Shown one piece after another: positions 35,461-46,219 of a stretch of DNA of 64,000 bases. The stretch comes from Eucalyptus grandis. Lineage: Eukaryota > Streptophyta > Magnoliopsida > Myrtales > Myrtaceae. Each line of letters begins with the position of its first letter. Within the stretch, counting starts at the first letter, position 1. The translations under genes and the position numbers were made by a program. Where the stretch lies: contig NC_052621.1 of assembly GCF_016545825.1 (NCBI RefSeq), positions 19,270,910 through 19,334,909 on the forward strand, read 5' to 3'. The notes beneath the pieces were generated by a model that searched no databases, was not told where the DNA came from, and saw only the letters and a list, made by a program, of their open reading frames with translations.

Positions 35461-38400
35461 GTGTTATATCCCACACATGATACAACAATTTTACCCCCTT
35501 CCACTAGTAGAAATAATCATGAGATACCTCTTGAACCGGAAATTAGTGGTTTAGATAATAGATCAGGGATTTCCAGGCCTGTTTATCAACAAAATCAGCC
35601 TGAACCAGTCCTAGAAAATACAGATTCTCCTCATCATTCTCCTACTTATTCGCAAATGATAGATGCCGAGCTTAATGTTTTAGAAAAACATTTTAAGCCT
35701 AACAAAGCTTTTCTTAATAAAGAATTTAATTCTGAAAACAACAAACAAATCAGAGAATGGTTCTTCAAAACCTTTGCCGATAAAGCAAAAGACATCAAAC
35801 AAAAATATTACGACTACATATATGAATATGAAGTCCATATATTTTTCTTTGATTGGCTAGAAGAACAATTCCTTGAGCCAAAAGAAATATTTGTTTTAGA
35901 TCATCATTATAAGTGGAAACTTGATAATGGTGAAACCATAGAATCCAATCATCCACCCCTTAGGAGAATAAAAATACAGCATGGAGATAGCGAGGTTACA
36001 GCCACTCCCTTTAGACTTCCAGACAAAGGAGACTCTCTCTACACCCACAAAGTTATTGAACAAAACAATTTTATTAATCAACATTTAGTAACCATAGGAA
36101 AACAATTGAATAGGATAGAATCCACATTCCAGAATCCTACTCAGCTTATTACACCACAAGTTGACACACTCAAAAAACCCATTTTTAAAGCCTTTGAATT
36201 TCCAAAAAATCTTAGCCCAGAGTTTGCCAAAGCTATAGAACAAAAGAAAAAACTCTTAGGAAAATCAAAGCTAGAACCTGATCCTATACTAGACACTCAT
36301 AAATTTCAGAATCTTATCATTAGAGACACTCCTGACCAACCCACCATTAATACTCGACCAAACCCTCGATAATCTCGATAATGAGTCAGTCAATGAGATT
36401 AACGAGACTCAATTGGAGACAACCCCGAAGCTTTATTATAGTAGAGCTACCCCACCAGACATTGCCCAAGAAGAATCATCGCAAAAAATACAAAATAAAT
36501 ACTCTCCTGACGCCATCTATGAATGGAACATTGATGGTGTTGCAGAAACCAATATTATGAACATTCTTAACAACATAGTGATGCTTGCTAATGCCTACAA
36601 AACACAGCAAGATGTTTCTGACCATGCTGTTGCTAATCTTTTAGTAGCCGGATTTACTAGACAGCTAAAAGGTTGGTGGGATAATTACGACAGATGAACA
36701 AAAGACACAAATTTTAGCGCTTATAAGGTAGATGATTTTGGTCAACGCATGGATGATGATCAAGGTCATCTCATCCACGATGCGGTCAATACCCTTATCT
36801 ATTCCATTTCACAACACTTTGTAGGAGACCCTTCACATATTAGGGATAGAAACCAAGACCTCCTTTCCAATATGCGTTGCAAATCCTTAGGAAGGTTTAG
36901 AGAATACAAAGAACTTTTCTTTCAAAGGGTTCTTATTAGACCCGACTGTAATCAACCCTTTTGGAAAGAAAAATTCTTAGCCGGTTTACCACAAATTATA
37001 GGTGATCAAGTTAGAGATAAAATTAGAGAAGAATACAATGGCCAAATACCTTATGATATTCTTTCTTATGGAGAAATAGTCTCTTATGTCTACAGACAAG
37101 GAACACAAATGTGTAATACTATCAAATTACAAAGACAACTCAAGGAAGAACAATCACTCACCAATAGAAGTCTAGGAGATTTCTGTGCTCAATACGACCC
37201 TTCTTATAATGAAAAAACAAAACCAAAATGTAAGGGAACTTGTCCTTCTGAGAAAGAAACAAAGAAACATCACAACAAACCTCAACCTCGTAGGAATAAA
37301 CAAAGATACCAGAATAACCAAAATAGACCTCAAACTGATAGGAAAAATTTTAAAGACATCAAATGTTATTCTTGTGGTAGAAAAGGTCATATTTCAAAAT
37401 ACTGTAGGATTAATAAAAAATTAAATGAACTATCCTTTGACGAGAATACTCTTAACCAGTTAAACAACATCTTCATAGAAAACGGTGATACTTCCTCTAA
37501 TGAACTTCTTGAGGAAGAAGGTCTTCAGATTAATGAAATAGATTCTTCTTCGACTACGATTATGAAGACGCCTCTCCAGAAAACCCGTTCCTGAAATAAA
37601 CATGTTAACAAAAGAAGAAGAATTTCTCCTTAGCACTGCTAACAAAATAATTGACCCTGAAGCCAAAAAAGAATACTTAGATAGACTACACTCTACTATG
37701 AATATTACTTCCAAGCCTAATACTTCCTACAATCTTAAAGACATTTTGAATAGAAACAAAAAACCACAGTCTAGACCTATAAATATTAATGACCTCCAAA
37801 ACGAAATAAAACAGCAAAAATTAGAAATACAAGCCCTGAAAGAAACTCAATTAGAAATGAAACAGGAAATTTCTGATATAAAATCTCTTGTCATAAAAGG
37901 AAAAACAAAACTTGATAACCAAAATGAAATCACTAGTACCCCAGACACCTCTGATCCAGCCTTTCTTATGTTATTAACAGAAATAACATCTAGAAAATGG
38001 ATAATAAATATTAAGATAAAAATCAATAATGAGTATATTATTGAAACAACAGCACTCTTTGATACGAGGGCCGACCTCAATTGTATCAAGGAAGGCCTTG
38101 TTCCAACAAGATACTTTGACAAAACTTCGAATCCTTAAAATCAGCCTCGGGAGACAAACTGAATATACAATACAAGTTACCCGAAGCCCTAATAATAAAA
38201 GATCAAATGTCTTACAAAACATCTTTTCTTTTAGTTAAAAACATGAGGCAACAAGGTTATCCTTGGAACACCTTTTATACAATTAATCCAACCCTTTCTT
38301 GTTACCAATGAAGGTATAGAAACTCTTGCTTTAAACAAAAAAATCACCTTCAATTTCATAACAAAACCACAGAAAAGAAGTCTTAATATTTTACAAGAAC

Positions 38401-40024
38401 ATTCCATTTCAGAAATAAATTGCCTTATAAAAGACAAAGAAAACCAGCTTGAATTTTTAAAAGAAGATTTAGAATTCAAAAGAATAGAAGAAAATCTTTT
38501 GAAACCAAAAATTATAGAAAAAATTGCTTCCTTACAAAAATACATAGAGAAAACCATATGCTCTACCTTACCCAATGCCTTTTGGGAAAGAAAAAGCATA
38601 TTGTAGACCTACCTTATGAACATGATTTTTCTGAAAACAAAATTCCTACCAAAGCCCGCCCAACACAAATGAACCAAGAAGTTTTAAAATTTTGTCAAGA
38701 AGAAATACAAGATCTTTTAAATAAAAACTCATAAGAAAAAGTCAATCACCTTGGAGTTGTTCTGCTTTCTATGTCAATAAAAATGCTGAACTAGAAAGAG
38801 GAGTTCCTAGGTTAGTTATTAATTATAAACCTCTTAATACAGCCCTTAGATGGATAAGATACCCTATACCTAATAAAAAAGATTTACTAAACAGACTTTG
38901 TAGATCAAAAATATTTTCTAAATTTGACATGAAATCAGGATTTTGGCAAATACAAGTCAGTGAAAAAGATAAATACAAGACAGCTTTTACTGTACCTTTT
39001 GGCCAATATGAATGGAATGTTATGCCATTCGGCCTAAAAAATGCCCCTTCAGAATTCCAAAGAATTATGAACGAGATTTTCAATCCCTATTCAGAATACA
39101 TCATAGTTTATATAGATGATGTTCTAGTATTCTCTTCCAATATAGAACAGCATTTCAAACATTTATCTACTTTCATAAAAATAATCATACAAAACGGTCT
39201 GGTAGTCTCTCCCACTAAAATTGCACTCTTCAAGACCAAGGTTAGATTTTTAGGTCATTACATCCATTTAAGCACCATCACTCCCATAGAAAGATCAATC
39301 TCTTTTTCTTGATAAATTCCCGGATGAAATTAAAGACAAAACTCAATTACAAAGGTTTTTGGGTAGTCTCAATTATATTTTAGATTTCTTTCCCAATATA
39401 AATATCCTTTGTAAACCCCTACATCAAAGGTTAAGAAAGGATCCTCCACCATGGACCTCTGTCCATACAGACATTGTCAAACAAATCAAAATGCATGTAA
39501 AAGATATACCATGCTTACACCTTGCTGACCCTTCCACTTTCAAAATAGTTGAAACAGATGCCGGGAATTAGGATATGGCGGTATTCTCAAACAAGTCAAT
39601 AACAACAAAGAACAAGTTGTTCGGTTCATTTCAAAACATTGGAATTCCACTCAACAAAATTATTCAACAATCAAAAAGAAATACTTGCTATAGTTTTATC
39701 TATATCAAAATTCCAAGGAGATTTATTAAATCAAAAATTCCTCTTGAGGATTGATTGCAAATCAGCCAAAGACGTTTTACAAAAAGACGTTTTAAACATT
39801 GCATCAAAACAAATTTTTGCCCGATGGCAAGCCATACTTTAGTATTCGATTTCGACATTGAATTTATAAATGGTTCTTCAAATTCATTACCTGATTTTCT
39901 CACAAGAGAATTTTTACAGGGGATACCAAAATGCCAAGATCCAAAAAAGACAAAGACAAAGGCAAAGGCAAAGGCAAAGCCACTGCCGAACCCTCCAATA
40001 CACCACCAAAGCCAAAAGGCTTAA
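35461..40024 (+). pseudogene. Caulimovirid ORF1 polyprotein remains (capsid, protease, RT, RNase H)
   Basis: Segments: 35,461-36,372 (linker/coat upstream region), 36,390-36,697 and 36,749-37,594 (coat protein with CX2CX4HX4C knuckle at 37,364-37,405, preceded by a Lys/Arg/Asn-rich tract), 37,602-38,138 (coiled region then protease), about 38,240-38,730 and 38,740-39,312 (RT with YIDD at 39,109-39,120), 39,320-39,571 and 39,572-40,024 (RNase H; ends in a KTKAKAK-rich tail). Breaks: stops at 36,370-36,372 and 36,695-36,697, stops near 37,592 and 38,136, shifts around 38,138-38,240, a stop near 38,732, and breaks near 39,310 and 39,570. The protease catalytic triplet is Asp-Thr-Arg at 38,061-38,069 instead of Asp-Thr-Gly, so that domain is also damaged at its active site. 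Confidence 0.85.
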
Positions 40025-40087
40025 CATCCGTCAAGACATGACTCCAAATGGCGAGAAAACAACCAGACATTCTTACAACAAACACCC

Positions 40088-41343
40088 TTGACAACAGAAC
40101 CCATAACATCTGAACCCATGCTAGCCTTTAATCAGTTAGCCAACATACTACCAAAAGAAACAATATTGCTACTTGCCCAGTCTTTACAAAACGTAAAGAA
40201 AGAGCCATCCAGTGCCATAGAGGTAAGTAAAAATCCTTCCCCGCTTGCTACACAAAAACAAGCGGAATACAAAAGAATTTCGAGTGAGGTGGTTATTAGG
40301 CCTTAGGCAACCCCTCCTTCTCAAAGATCAAAATTTTTCCCCAAAACATCTTTCCAAAAAATATTGACTGTGGAAGACGGATTCTTCGATGAAGATCCAA
40401 TAAAATTTGCAAAAACATATTTCCAAAAATTGGCTTTTCAAACCCCACAATACAAACAAAACCCTTGCTTATTATGAGCAAATTTTAGTGGAAACAGAAT
40501 CGGCAAGGTTCACTCACTTTGCTGATAAAAACAATTCAGAAAACATCCTTTACTCCACTATATCCATCAATAAAGTCATACACCCCTCACACTGGGGAGC
40601 CTCACCCCATACACCCAGAAAATTCCAAACCAGACTTACCCAAAGCCTGCCATACTCCTCCTCATATACATACTGGGACTACCAACAAGCTTGGTGGAAT
40701 GTCTTTTTCAGACAGAATACAAATTTCCAACACTCCTGATTATTATTCTTCAAAGACAACTTCCCAAGACAAAGCCTACCAAATTGGTTTGACTCCTGGT
40801 GGGATCTCTTTGGTCTTTTAGACATAATATTACACCCCACAATCAAACAAGGATACAAGGTTTTCAGTGAACACTTCATACCAACACCTCATGATATAAG
40901 GTTCCCATGCCTTCGCATTTCTTCATAATATTCAGAATCTCTTGGGTAACAAAGCATGGGAATTTGAATACAATACATCCAATAAACCGGGTGTACCAGT
41001 ACTTGTCCGAAAATACAAAACAAAATGGTGGGATGGATTCAGATTTTTTGATCAAGGATCCGAAGCTGCGGTTAAAACATGGCTAAATAGCCAGAAAACC
41101 CAAATAATCGCATCCCCATCAAATACATCGTTCTTACAGGAAAAATCCATGGCAAGTGCAGCACTTGCAGCAGTCCAAAACAGAGGAATACTGCAACATC
41201 CTCGGGACAATGCTCTCGAAGCGGAAGAATCACAATGTGGATCTTCCAAATCTCAAGAGACGATCAAGACGGATCCTCCCGGTCACATCACGGTGGAAAC
41301 ACTAATGAAGACGGCGCTACGGGATCAATCGGGACAGAGATGA
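40088..41343 (+). pseudogene. Caulimovirid downstream ORF (ORF2-like), broken
   Basis: Frames at 40,088-40,306, about 40,407-40,740, 40,740-40,930 and 40,942-41,343 belong to one ancestral ORF. Recognisable features are a Trp/aromatic-rich stretch (YWDYQQAWWNVFF) and a second (KYKTKWWDGFRFFD) before a Ser/Gln-rich tail. I know similar ORFs from florendovirus copies; their role is not established. Stops or shifts at about 40,304, 40,480, 40,737 and 40,927 separate the pieces. Confidence 0.7.
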
Positions 41344-41399
41344 AACTCAAAGACATCACATGCCAACACTATTACGAGCGGCGCAAAGGCTATACACCG

Positions 41400-41545
41400 T
41401 ACCGTAATAGACATACACTGTTCATACACTATTCACTATTCACTTTACACTGTTCACTCAGTATTGTTCACTTTACACTTTGTTCAGATGAGCAATTTCA
41501 CCTTTGTAGCACCCACTATAAATACACCCTCTCAACATAGAAGAA
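41400..41545 (+). promoter_or_regulatory. Caulimovirid-type promoter with TATA box
   Basis: CACTATAAATACACC at 41,512-41,526 follows a cluster of direct repeats of TTCACTTTACAC/CTGTTCA (41,418-41,482). The position after the last viral ORF is where caulimovirids carry the pregenomic RNA promoter. Activity is not shown. Confidence 0.55.
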
Positions 41546-41800
41546 GGGGCTCGAAATTTTCCAGAATTCTCTCTTCTTCTTCTCCCTCTCTCACTTGTAA
41601 CCCATCACCCCTTCCATCTCCATCCTCATCTCTTCCATCCTCAAGCTCTCTTACCTTGTATCCCCTGGTTTCAAAGTAAGTTAGTTTTTCATATACATCG
41701 TTTTATACAGGGTTACCAACTTACATGATAGTTGGTTAACTATTTCTTGTAATACACATCAATACTCCCTGGAGTGCGGATTACCGCCCTAGTGGATGAC

Positions 41801-42101
41801 TTGATGCTTTAAGTTTCTGCATCTTTCAATACATGTAATTTCAGCTTTTCAGCTTTATTTAATACAAGTTCAGACCACCTTCATGGTTGGTTTTTGTTTA
41901 TGCATACTCTTACTTTATATCTTATATATTGCTTTCGGTCTTTACATTATTTTTAATTCTCGCGATTTTATTTAAGTCATTTACTTTCCTGTTCTAATAC
42001 ATCGTTCTCCCTTTTGATACATCCCTTTACTTTCATATAGATCTATTAATCTCTATACTTCCTTGTTCTCTCATATAGTACTCCGATCCTAACCCCTTTA
42101 T

Positions 42102-42144
<43 letters not shown>

Positions 42145-43607
42145 TTCAATGTCACTAGTTTGTGATCATCTTTTGATCACACACACACTATGTTCGGTAG
42201 GTGGAAATCTATCTATACTAGAAATGTCGTTTGGCATTTTAAATAAATACTAACCATAAAAAGAAAGTAAGAATAGGATTTTTCACGGCGATGAACGTTG
42301 AAGTTTCTAATAAAGTAAAAAGATACTATCTCGAATCTGAGAGATTTTTATTAGTGCTATTTGAACACGCTCAATGTGGGCCAGTTTTATCCACCTACCG
42401 AGGCAATAAATTGAAAAAACCCTAGATCTCCTCGATGGTCCCCTCCAACTTCTATTTATCTATCCAGATGAAACGTGTCTCCATTTTGGTCACTCGCTCC
42501 CAATCTGCTGCAATTATCGAAGCTGGTTCTCCCCATCGATAGCAAAGAGAAACAAACATAATCTTTCGATTTCTATTTGAAACACAACAAACATCAAATG
42601 TCTCCGAGAATTCACTGCATATTCGTCCGTTTTGCGCTGACGGTGATAGCTTGAGTGTTATCTGAAAGATTATAATGTGCCGTATCATCCAAGGTAACGT
42701 AGCGGCTGGGAAATTAGGGGACCAATGACAGCGGGGTTTCATCGTTCTAATAATCTTTTCGTGTTAGGATTACGACGAAGAGACATGAGCTGGCTACTCA
42801 AGGCCGTGTTTTTTGCAAATACGGTTTTTACAAATTTGTCTGAAACGTGTCCACGTTTCATCCAATGGTTCAATGGAAACAGCAAATCGCCGGGGCTCAA
42901 TGGTTCAATGCAAAATGGGGGATCCACCCAACGGAATATTCTGTGGTACAATTCGAATTCCTATATGTACCTAGAAGATATAGTTACGCTAATTGCACTC
43001 TAGTCCTTTACAAAGAGTAAATTGCGAGATTTTATAGCTCGCAATTGACTGTTACAGATGGTTATCAAGACTCCATCACTCGACAGTTACATGAATGACC
43101 ACATGACTCTATTACTAAACGGTTACATCAATTTCACTACTTGACAGTTAAACAAATATATTATTATATCTACTCTACTACTCAACAGTTGCATCAACTC
43201 CACTACCTTAATGGTGTCTATCGACCAAATTGTCGACTATAACATTTGGACATTTTCTCATAAAAAAAAAATTGAATGATTTATCAACCATTCATTCCTT
43301 TTAAGTTAGATAATTAAGAGTCATCATATACCCCATTATCATCGGTAAATTCGATTGCTTGCTACCCAATTACCTCTTGAATTATTTTTAGGGACAAATA
43401 ATTAACGTATGGCTCAATGAATGGCATCACTTGCAATTTGTTTACTAAGTCTTCCTTTCTTGAAATTACTTGGCCTTCAGTGATTACTGACACAACTTGG
43501 GCCACATGCACGTGATCAAAAGACATACTCTAAACACTGTCCAATTGTTGGAAGTTGAAACCCATCTAAAACATGCTAAAGTTTAAGTCTTAGATCACCG
43601 ACCAGGA
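41801..43607. other. Non-coding flank with (AT)n and repeated segments
   Basis: Contains (AT)n at 42,104-42,141 and, at 42,930-43,260, a diverged copy of the segment left of the viral insert. No gene recognised; the 96-codon minus-strand frame at 42,452-42,742 has no family resemblance. Confidence 0.5.
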
Positions 43608-44222
43608 CTAAACGACGCGAGATGTGAGAAATTGATAACATATATGCAAGAAACATACCTCAAATATCTCATGTGTCCTCTTCACGTTAAGTGCAGGCAT
43701 ACCCTCAATTTTCAAACTCACGATTTCTGAAGACTTCCACCTCTTATGAATTGTGTCCACGACTAGTTGCGTAACACCACCTCCCTTAATCCTCATCTTG
43801 CTCTTCGTCTAAAAAGTCAAGTTCCTCAACCTCCTTAGCTCCGGCTCCGGAAGTGTTAATTCCGCCACCGAGGTCTTGCTCTTATTCCTTGCTGACCACC
43901 CTTCTTCCTCCCCCTTCCCCTTTGGCTTCTCCCATGGAAACCTTGCCTTACTCCTCTCCCAAATCACATTTGCTTTCGCAATTCTCTACTCTGGCAAAAA
44001 CTCGCCTTGTGTGTTTGGCAACAATCCTTCCTCCACATAAAAGATATTCTCCATAGATCCTTTCTCAACCACTCTTTCCGGCGGTCTCTCTCTCCTCTCA
44101 TACCCATCTTCCATATATCTGAATTTCTTCAATTTCTCCACAATCCTCTACATTGTGGACCCACCACCATCGCCAGCATCATCGCTATTTCTGTAATCAA
44201 CCCAACAAGCAAAACAGCTCAA
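43608..44222 (-). pseudogene. CFM3: CFM3-like CRM-domain chloroplast splicing factor, first-exon region, three in-frame stops
   Basis: Read on the minus strand in one frame: an MNYRNS-like region, [26 protein letters not shown], then RFPWEKPKGK, LPEPELRRLRNLTF and [20 protein letters not shown] followed by [18 protein letters not shown], with a donor-like GTATG after IFE. This is the N-terminal part of a CRM protein of the CFM3 group (group II intron splicing in chloroplasts), reaching into the first CRM domain with its GVTQ and W-K-E-V/I pattern. Three stops interrupt an otherwise continuous frame: at the position before RIVEK, after LPE and after LTF. It is the longest copy in the window and identifies all the shorter fragments. 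Its intact exons 2 and later are not present here. Confidence 0.85.
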
Positions 44223-44235
44223 ACTGTCTCAGCTA

Positions 44236-44340
44236 TGATGAATTACAGAAATAGAGGTGACACTGGCGGCGGCGGCGGGTCCGCAATGCAGGGGATTGTG
44301 GAGAAATTGAAGAAATTTGGATATATGGATGATGGATATG

Positions 44341-44345
<5 letters not shown>
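44236..44345 (+). pseudogene. CFM3-like fragment, inverted copy
   Basis: Encodes MNYRNRGDTGGGGGS, then [18 protein letters not shown], running into a GA microsatellite. It faces away from the copy at 43,608-44,222, so the two form a head-to-head inverted pair around 44,200. Together with 44,413-44,800 it is the reverse complement of the array unit at 45,190-45,720. Confidence 0.8.

Positions 44346-44412
<67 letters not shown>
44343..44412 (+). repeat. (GA)n microsatellite, about 70 bp
   Basis: Begins exactly where the CFM3 coding sequence has GAGAGGAGAGAGAGA (codons for ERRER). A second run lies at 44,550-44,581. Confidence 0.95.
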
Positions 44413-44416
<4 letters not shown>

Positions 44417-44537
44417 AAAAAGTGGGGGGAGAGAAGTGACATGAGGAGGAAAAAGGGAGAAAAGAAAGAGAGAGAGAGAGGGGAAGGGGGAAGAACCAAC
44501 AGAAGGGATGGGGAAATCACGTGGGGGAAGAGAGGAG

Positions 44538-44586
<49 letters not shown>

Positions 44587-44589
44587 TGT

Positions 44590-44800
44590 GCTCGCAATTG
44601 ATTTAGGGCTTTTTTTATAACCCTAACCGATTCCGGTTCTGGTTCAGGTTCCTATAAAAACCGGAACCAAGAACACCGGTTTCCAGAAAAAAGAGGAACC
44701 AAGAACCGGAACCGGTCTCTTTATAACCGAGAACCGAACCGAATCCACTGGGGCAGTTCTTCGGTTCCCGGTTCTACCCGGGAACCGCGCTCACCCTAAT
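44590..44800 (-). repeat. GGTTCC-rich ~200-bp repeat (copy 1, reversed)
   Basis: Minus strand starts TTAGGGTGAGCGCGGTTCCC and ends near AACCCTAAATCAAT. Composed of GGTTC/GGAACC steps, a GTTATAAAGAGACCGGTT core and a GGGTTT..AAACCC end. Confidence 0.8.
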
Positions 44801-44811
44801 TCTTCCCCCTT

Positions 44812-44853
<42 letters not shown>

Positions 44854-45191
44854 CCCCCTCATGTCACTTCCTACCCCCCTCCAACTTTTTTCTTCTTTCT
44901 TCTTCTCTCTTTCTTTTCTCTCCTCTCAAAGAGAGAGGTATCGAAGAGAGAGGTATGCCTACGAATCAAATCATCAAGATAACACATCAACTCGTCGGAA
45001 ATGAGTGAAGTACAATGACTTGTATTGAGATTTTTGAGAGGTTTTGGCCATGAAAGAGAGATGTTTTGCAGATTGTTTTGCAGGCACAGGGAACGAGCGT
45101 AATATCAATGTATGGTTGGCTATGAGAGTGCGTATGTTGTGGTCAGGATTTAGGCCATCCTGGCCCGTATTCAAACAATGGATTAGCTTTA

Positions 45192-45380
45192 CTAGGGGTG
45201 AGCATGGTTCCTAGTAAAACTGGGAACCGGAGAACTGTGCCGGAGGGTTCGATTTGGTTCTCGGTTATAAAGAGACCGGTTTCGGTTCCCGATTCCCTTT
45301 TTCCGGAAATTGGCAATTCCGGTTCCGGAACGGAGAACCAGTTAATGTAAAAAAAAAAAACCCTAAATCAATGGCGAGCA
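45192..45380 (+). repeat. GGTTCC-rich ~200-bp repeat (copy 2)
   Basis: Starts CTAGGGGTGAGCATGGTTCC; same core GTTATAAAGAGACCGGTT; followed by a CT microsatellite (45,388-45,422) as in the other array units. Confidence 0.85.
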
Positions 45381-45384
45381 CGTA

Positions 45385-45425
<41 letters not shown>

Positions 45426-45473
45426 CCCCATGTGATTTCCCCCTCCCTTATGTTGATTCTTCCCCCTTTCCCC

Positions 45474-45512
<39 letters not shown>

Positions 45513-45605
45513 TCTCTCTCTCTTCTCTCCCCTTTTCCTCCTCACATCACTTCCTCCCCACCCCACTTTTTTCTTTTCTTTTCTCTCTCTTTCTCTTCTC
45601 TCTCT

Positions 45606-45995
45606 CATACCCATAATTCATATATTCAAATTTCTTCAATTTCTCCACAATCCTTTGCATCGTGGACCCGCCGCCGTCGCCAGCGTCGTCGCTATTTCTG
45701 TAATTCATCACAGCCTAAGGCAATTTGGGGCTGTTTTGCTTGTTGAGTTCATTATATTTATCTAACCAGTTGTTGCTGTTACTAAAACTTAAGCAAGGAT
45801 TGAATAAAGAAACAGGCTTTCCTCTAGTAGGAGCTAAAATGCTAGATTTCTGACAAAGGGTTTGTTCAACCTACTCTAAAGAAAGAGCATTAAACTTTGC
45901 CGTGCATAGAGAGTCGATCTTGCGATGAATGAATAGAATGAAGCGATTCCCATGAAACGTTGATGGGTAGAATTGATGAGGAGGGATGAGAGCCA
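45606..45995 (-). pseudogene. CFM3-like 5'-exon fragment
   Basis: ATG at 45,993-45,995 gives MALIPPHQFYPSTF on the minus strand, continuing through SLCTAKFNALSLE, SILAPTRGKPVSLFN and MNYRNS to [11 protein letters not shown]. It breaks off in a CT/GA tract. An in-frame stop follows SLE and another lies before AVMNY. The fragment represents the transit peptide and start of the mature protein only. Confidence 0.8.
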
Positions 45996-46219
45996 TCGAA
46001 GGGAGATGTATGCCTATGAATTGAATCATCAAGATAACACATCCACTCGTCGGAAATGAGTGAAGCACACTAAGTTTTATTGAGATTTTTGAGAGGTTTT
46101 AGCCACGAAAGAGAGGTGCTTTGCAGATCGTTTTACAGGTAGAGGGAATGAGCGTAATATCAAGGTATGGTTGGCTGCGAGAGCGCGTACCATTTGGTTA
46201 GGATTTAGGCCATCTTGGC

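Larger units (their letters stand above)
35461..41800 (+). mobile_element. Endogenous caulimovirid (florendovirus-like), 5'-truncated and decayed
   Basis: A 6.3-kb collinear block encodes, in order, a capsid-type zinc knuckle, aspartic protease, reverse transcriptase and RNase H, and a separate downstream ORF, followed by a promoter-like segment and leader. No integrase and no LTRs are present, which separates it from Gypsy elements. The end of RNase H (NSLPDFLTREFLQG) and the extra 3' ORF fit florendoviruses, the widespread endogenous Caulimoviridae of angiosperms. The movement-protein region and primer-binding site expected upstream are not seen, so the 5' part is missing. Many frame breaks make it inactive. 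Confidence 0.85.

Noticed and set aside
42452..42742. 96-codon minus-strand frame
   Set aside because: No family resemblance, no splice context, flanked by repeat DNA.
44233..44587. Arg-Glu and Leu-Ser repeat proteins
   Set aside because: Translations of GA/CT microsatellites.
44590..45380. GGTTCC repeats as the two ends of one hAT transposon
   Set aside because: The TAGGGGTGAGC ends of the two neighbouring copies face inward to each other with array backbone between, and no 8-bp target duplication was found.
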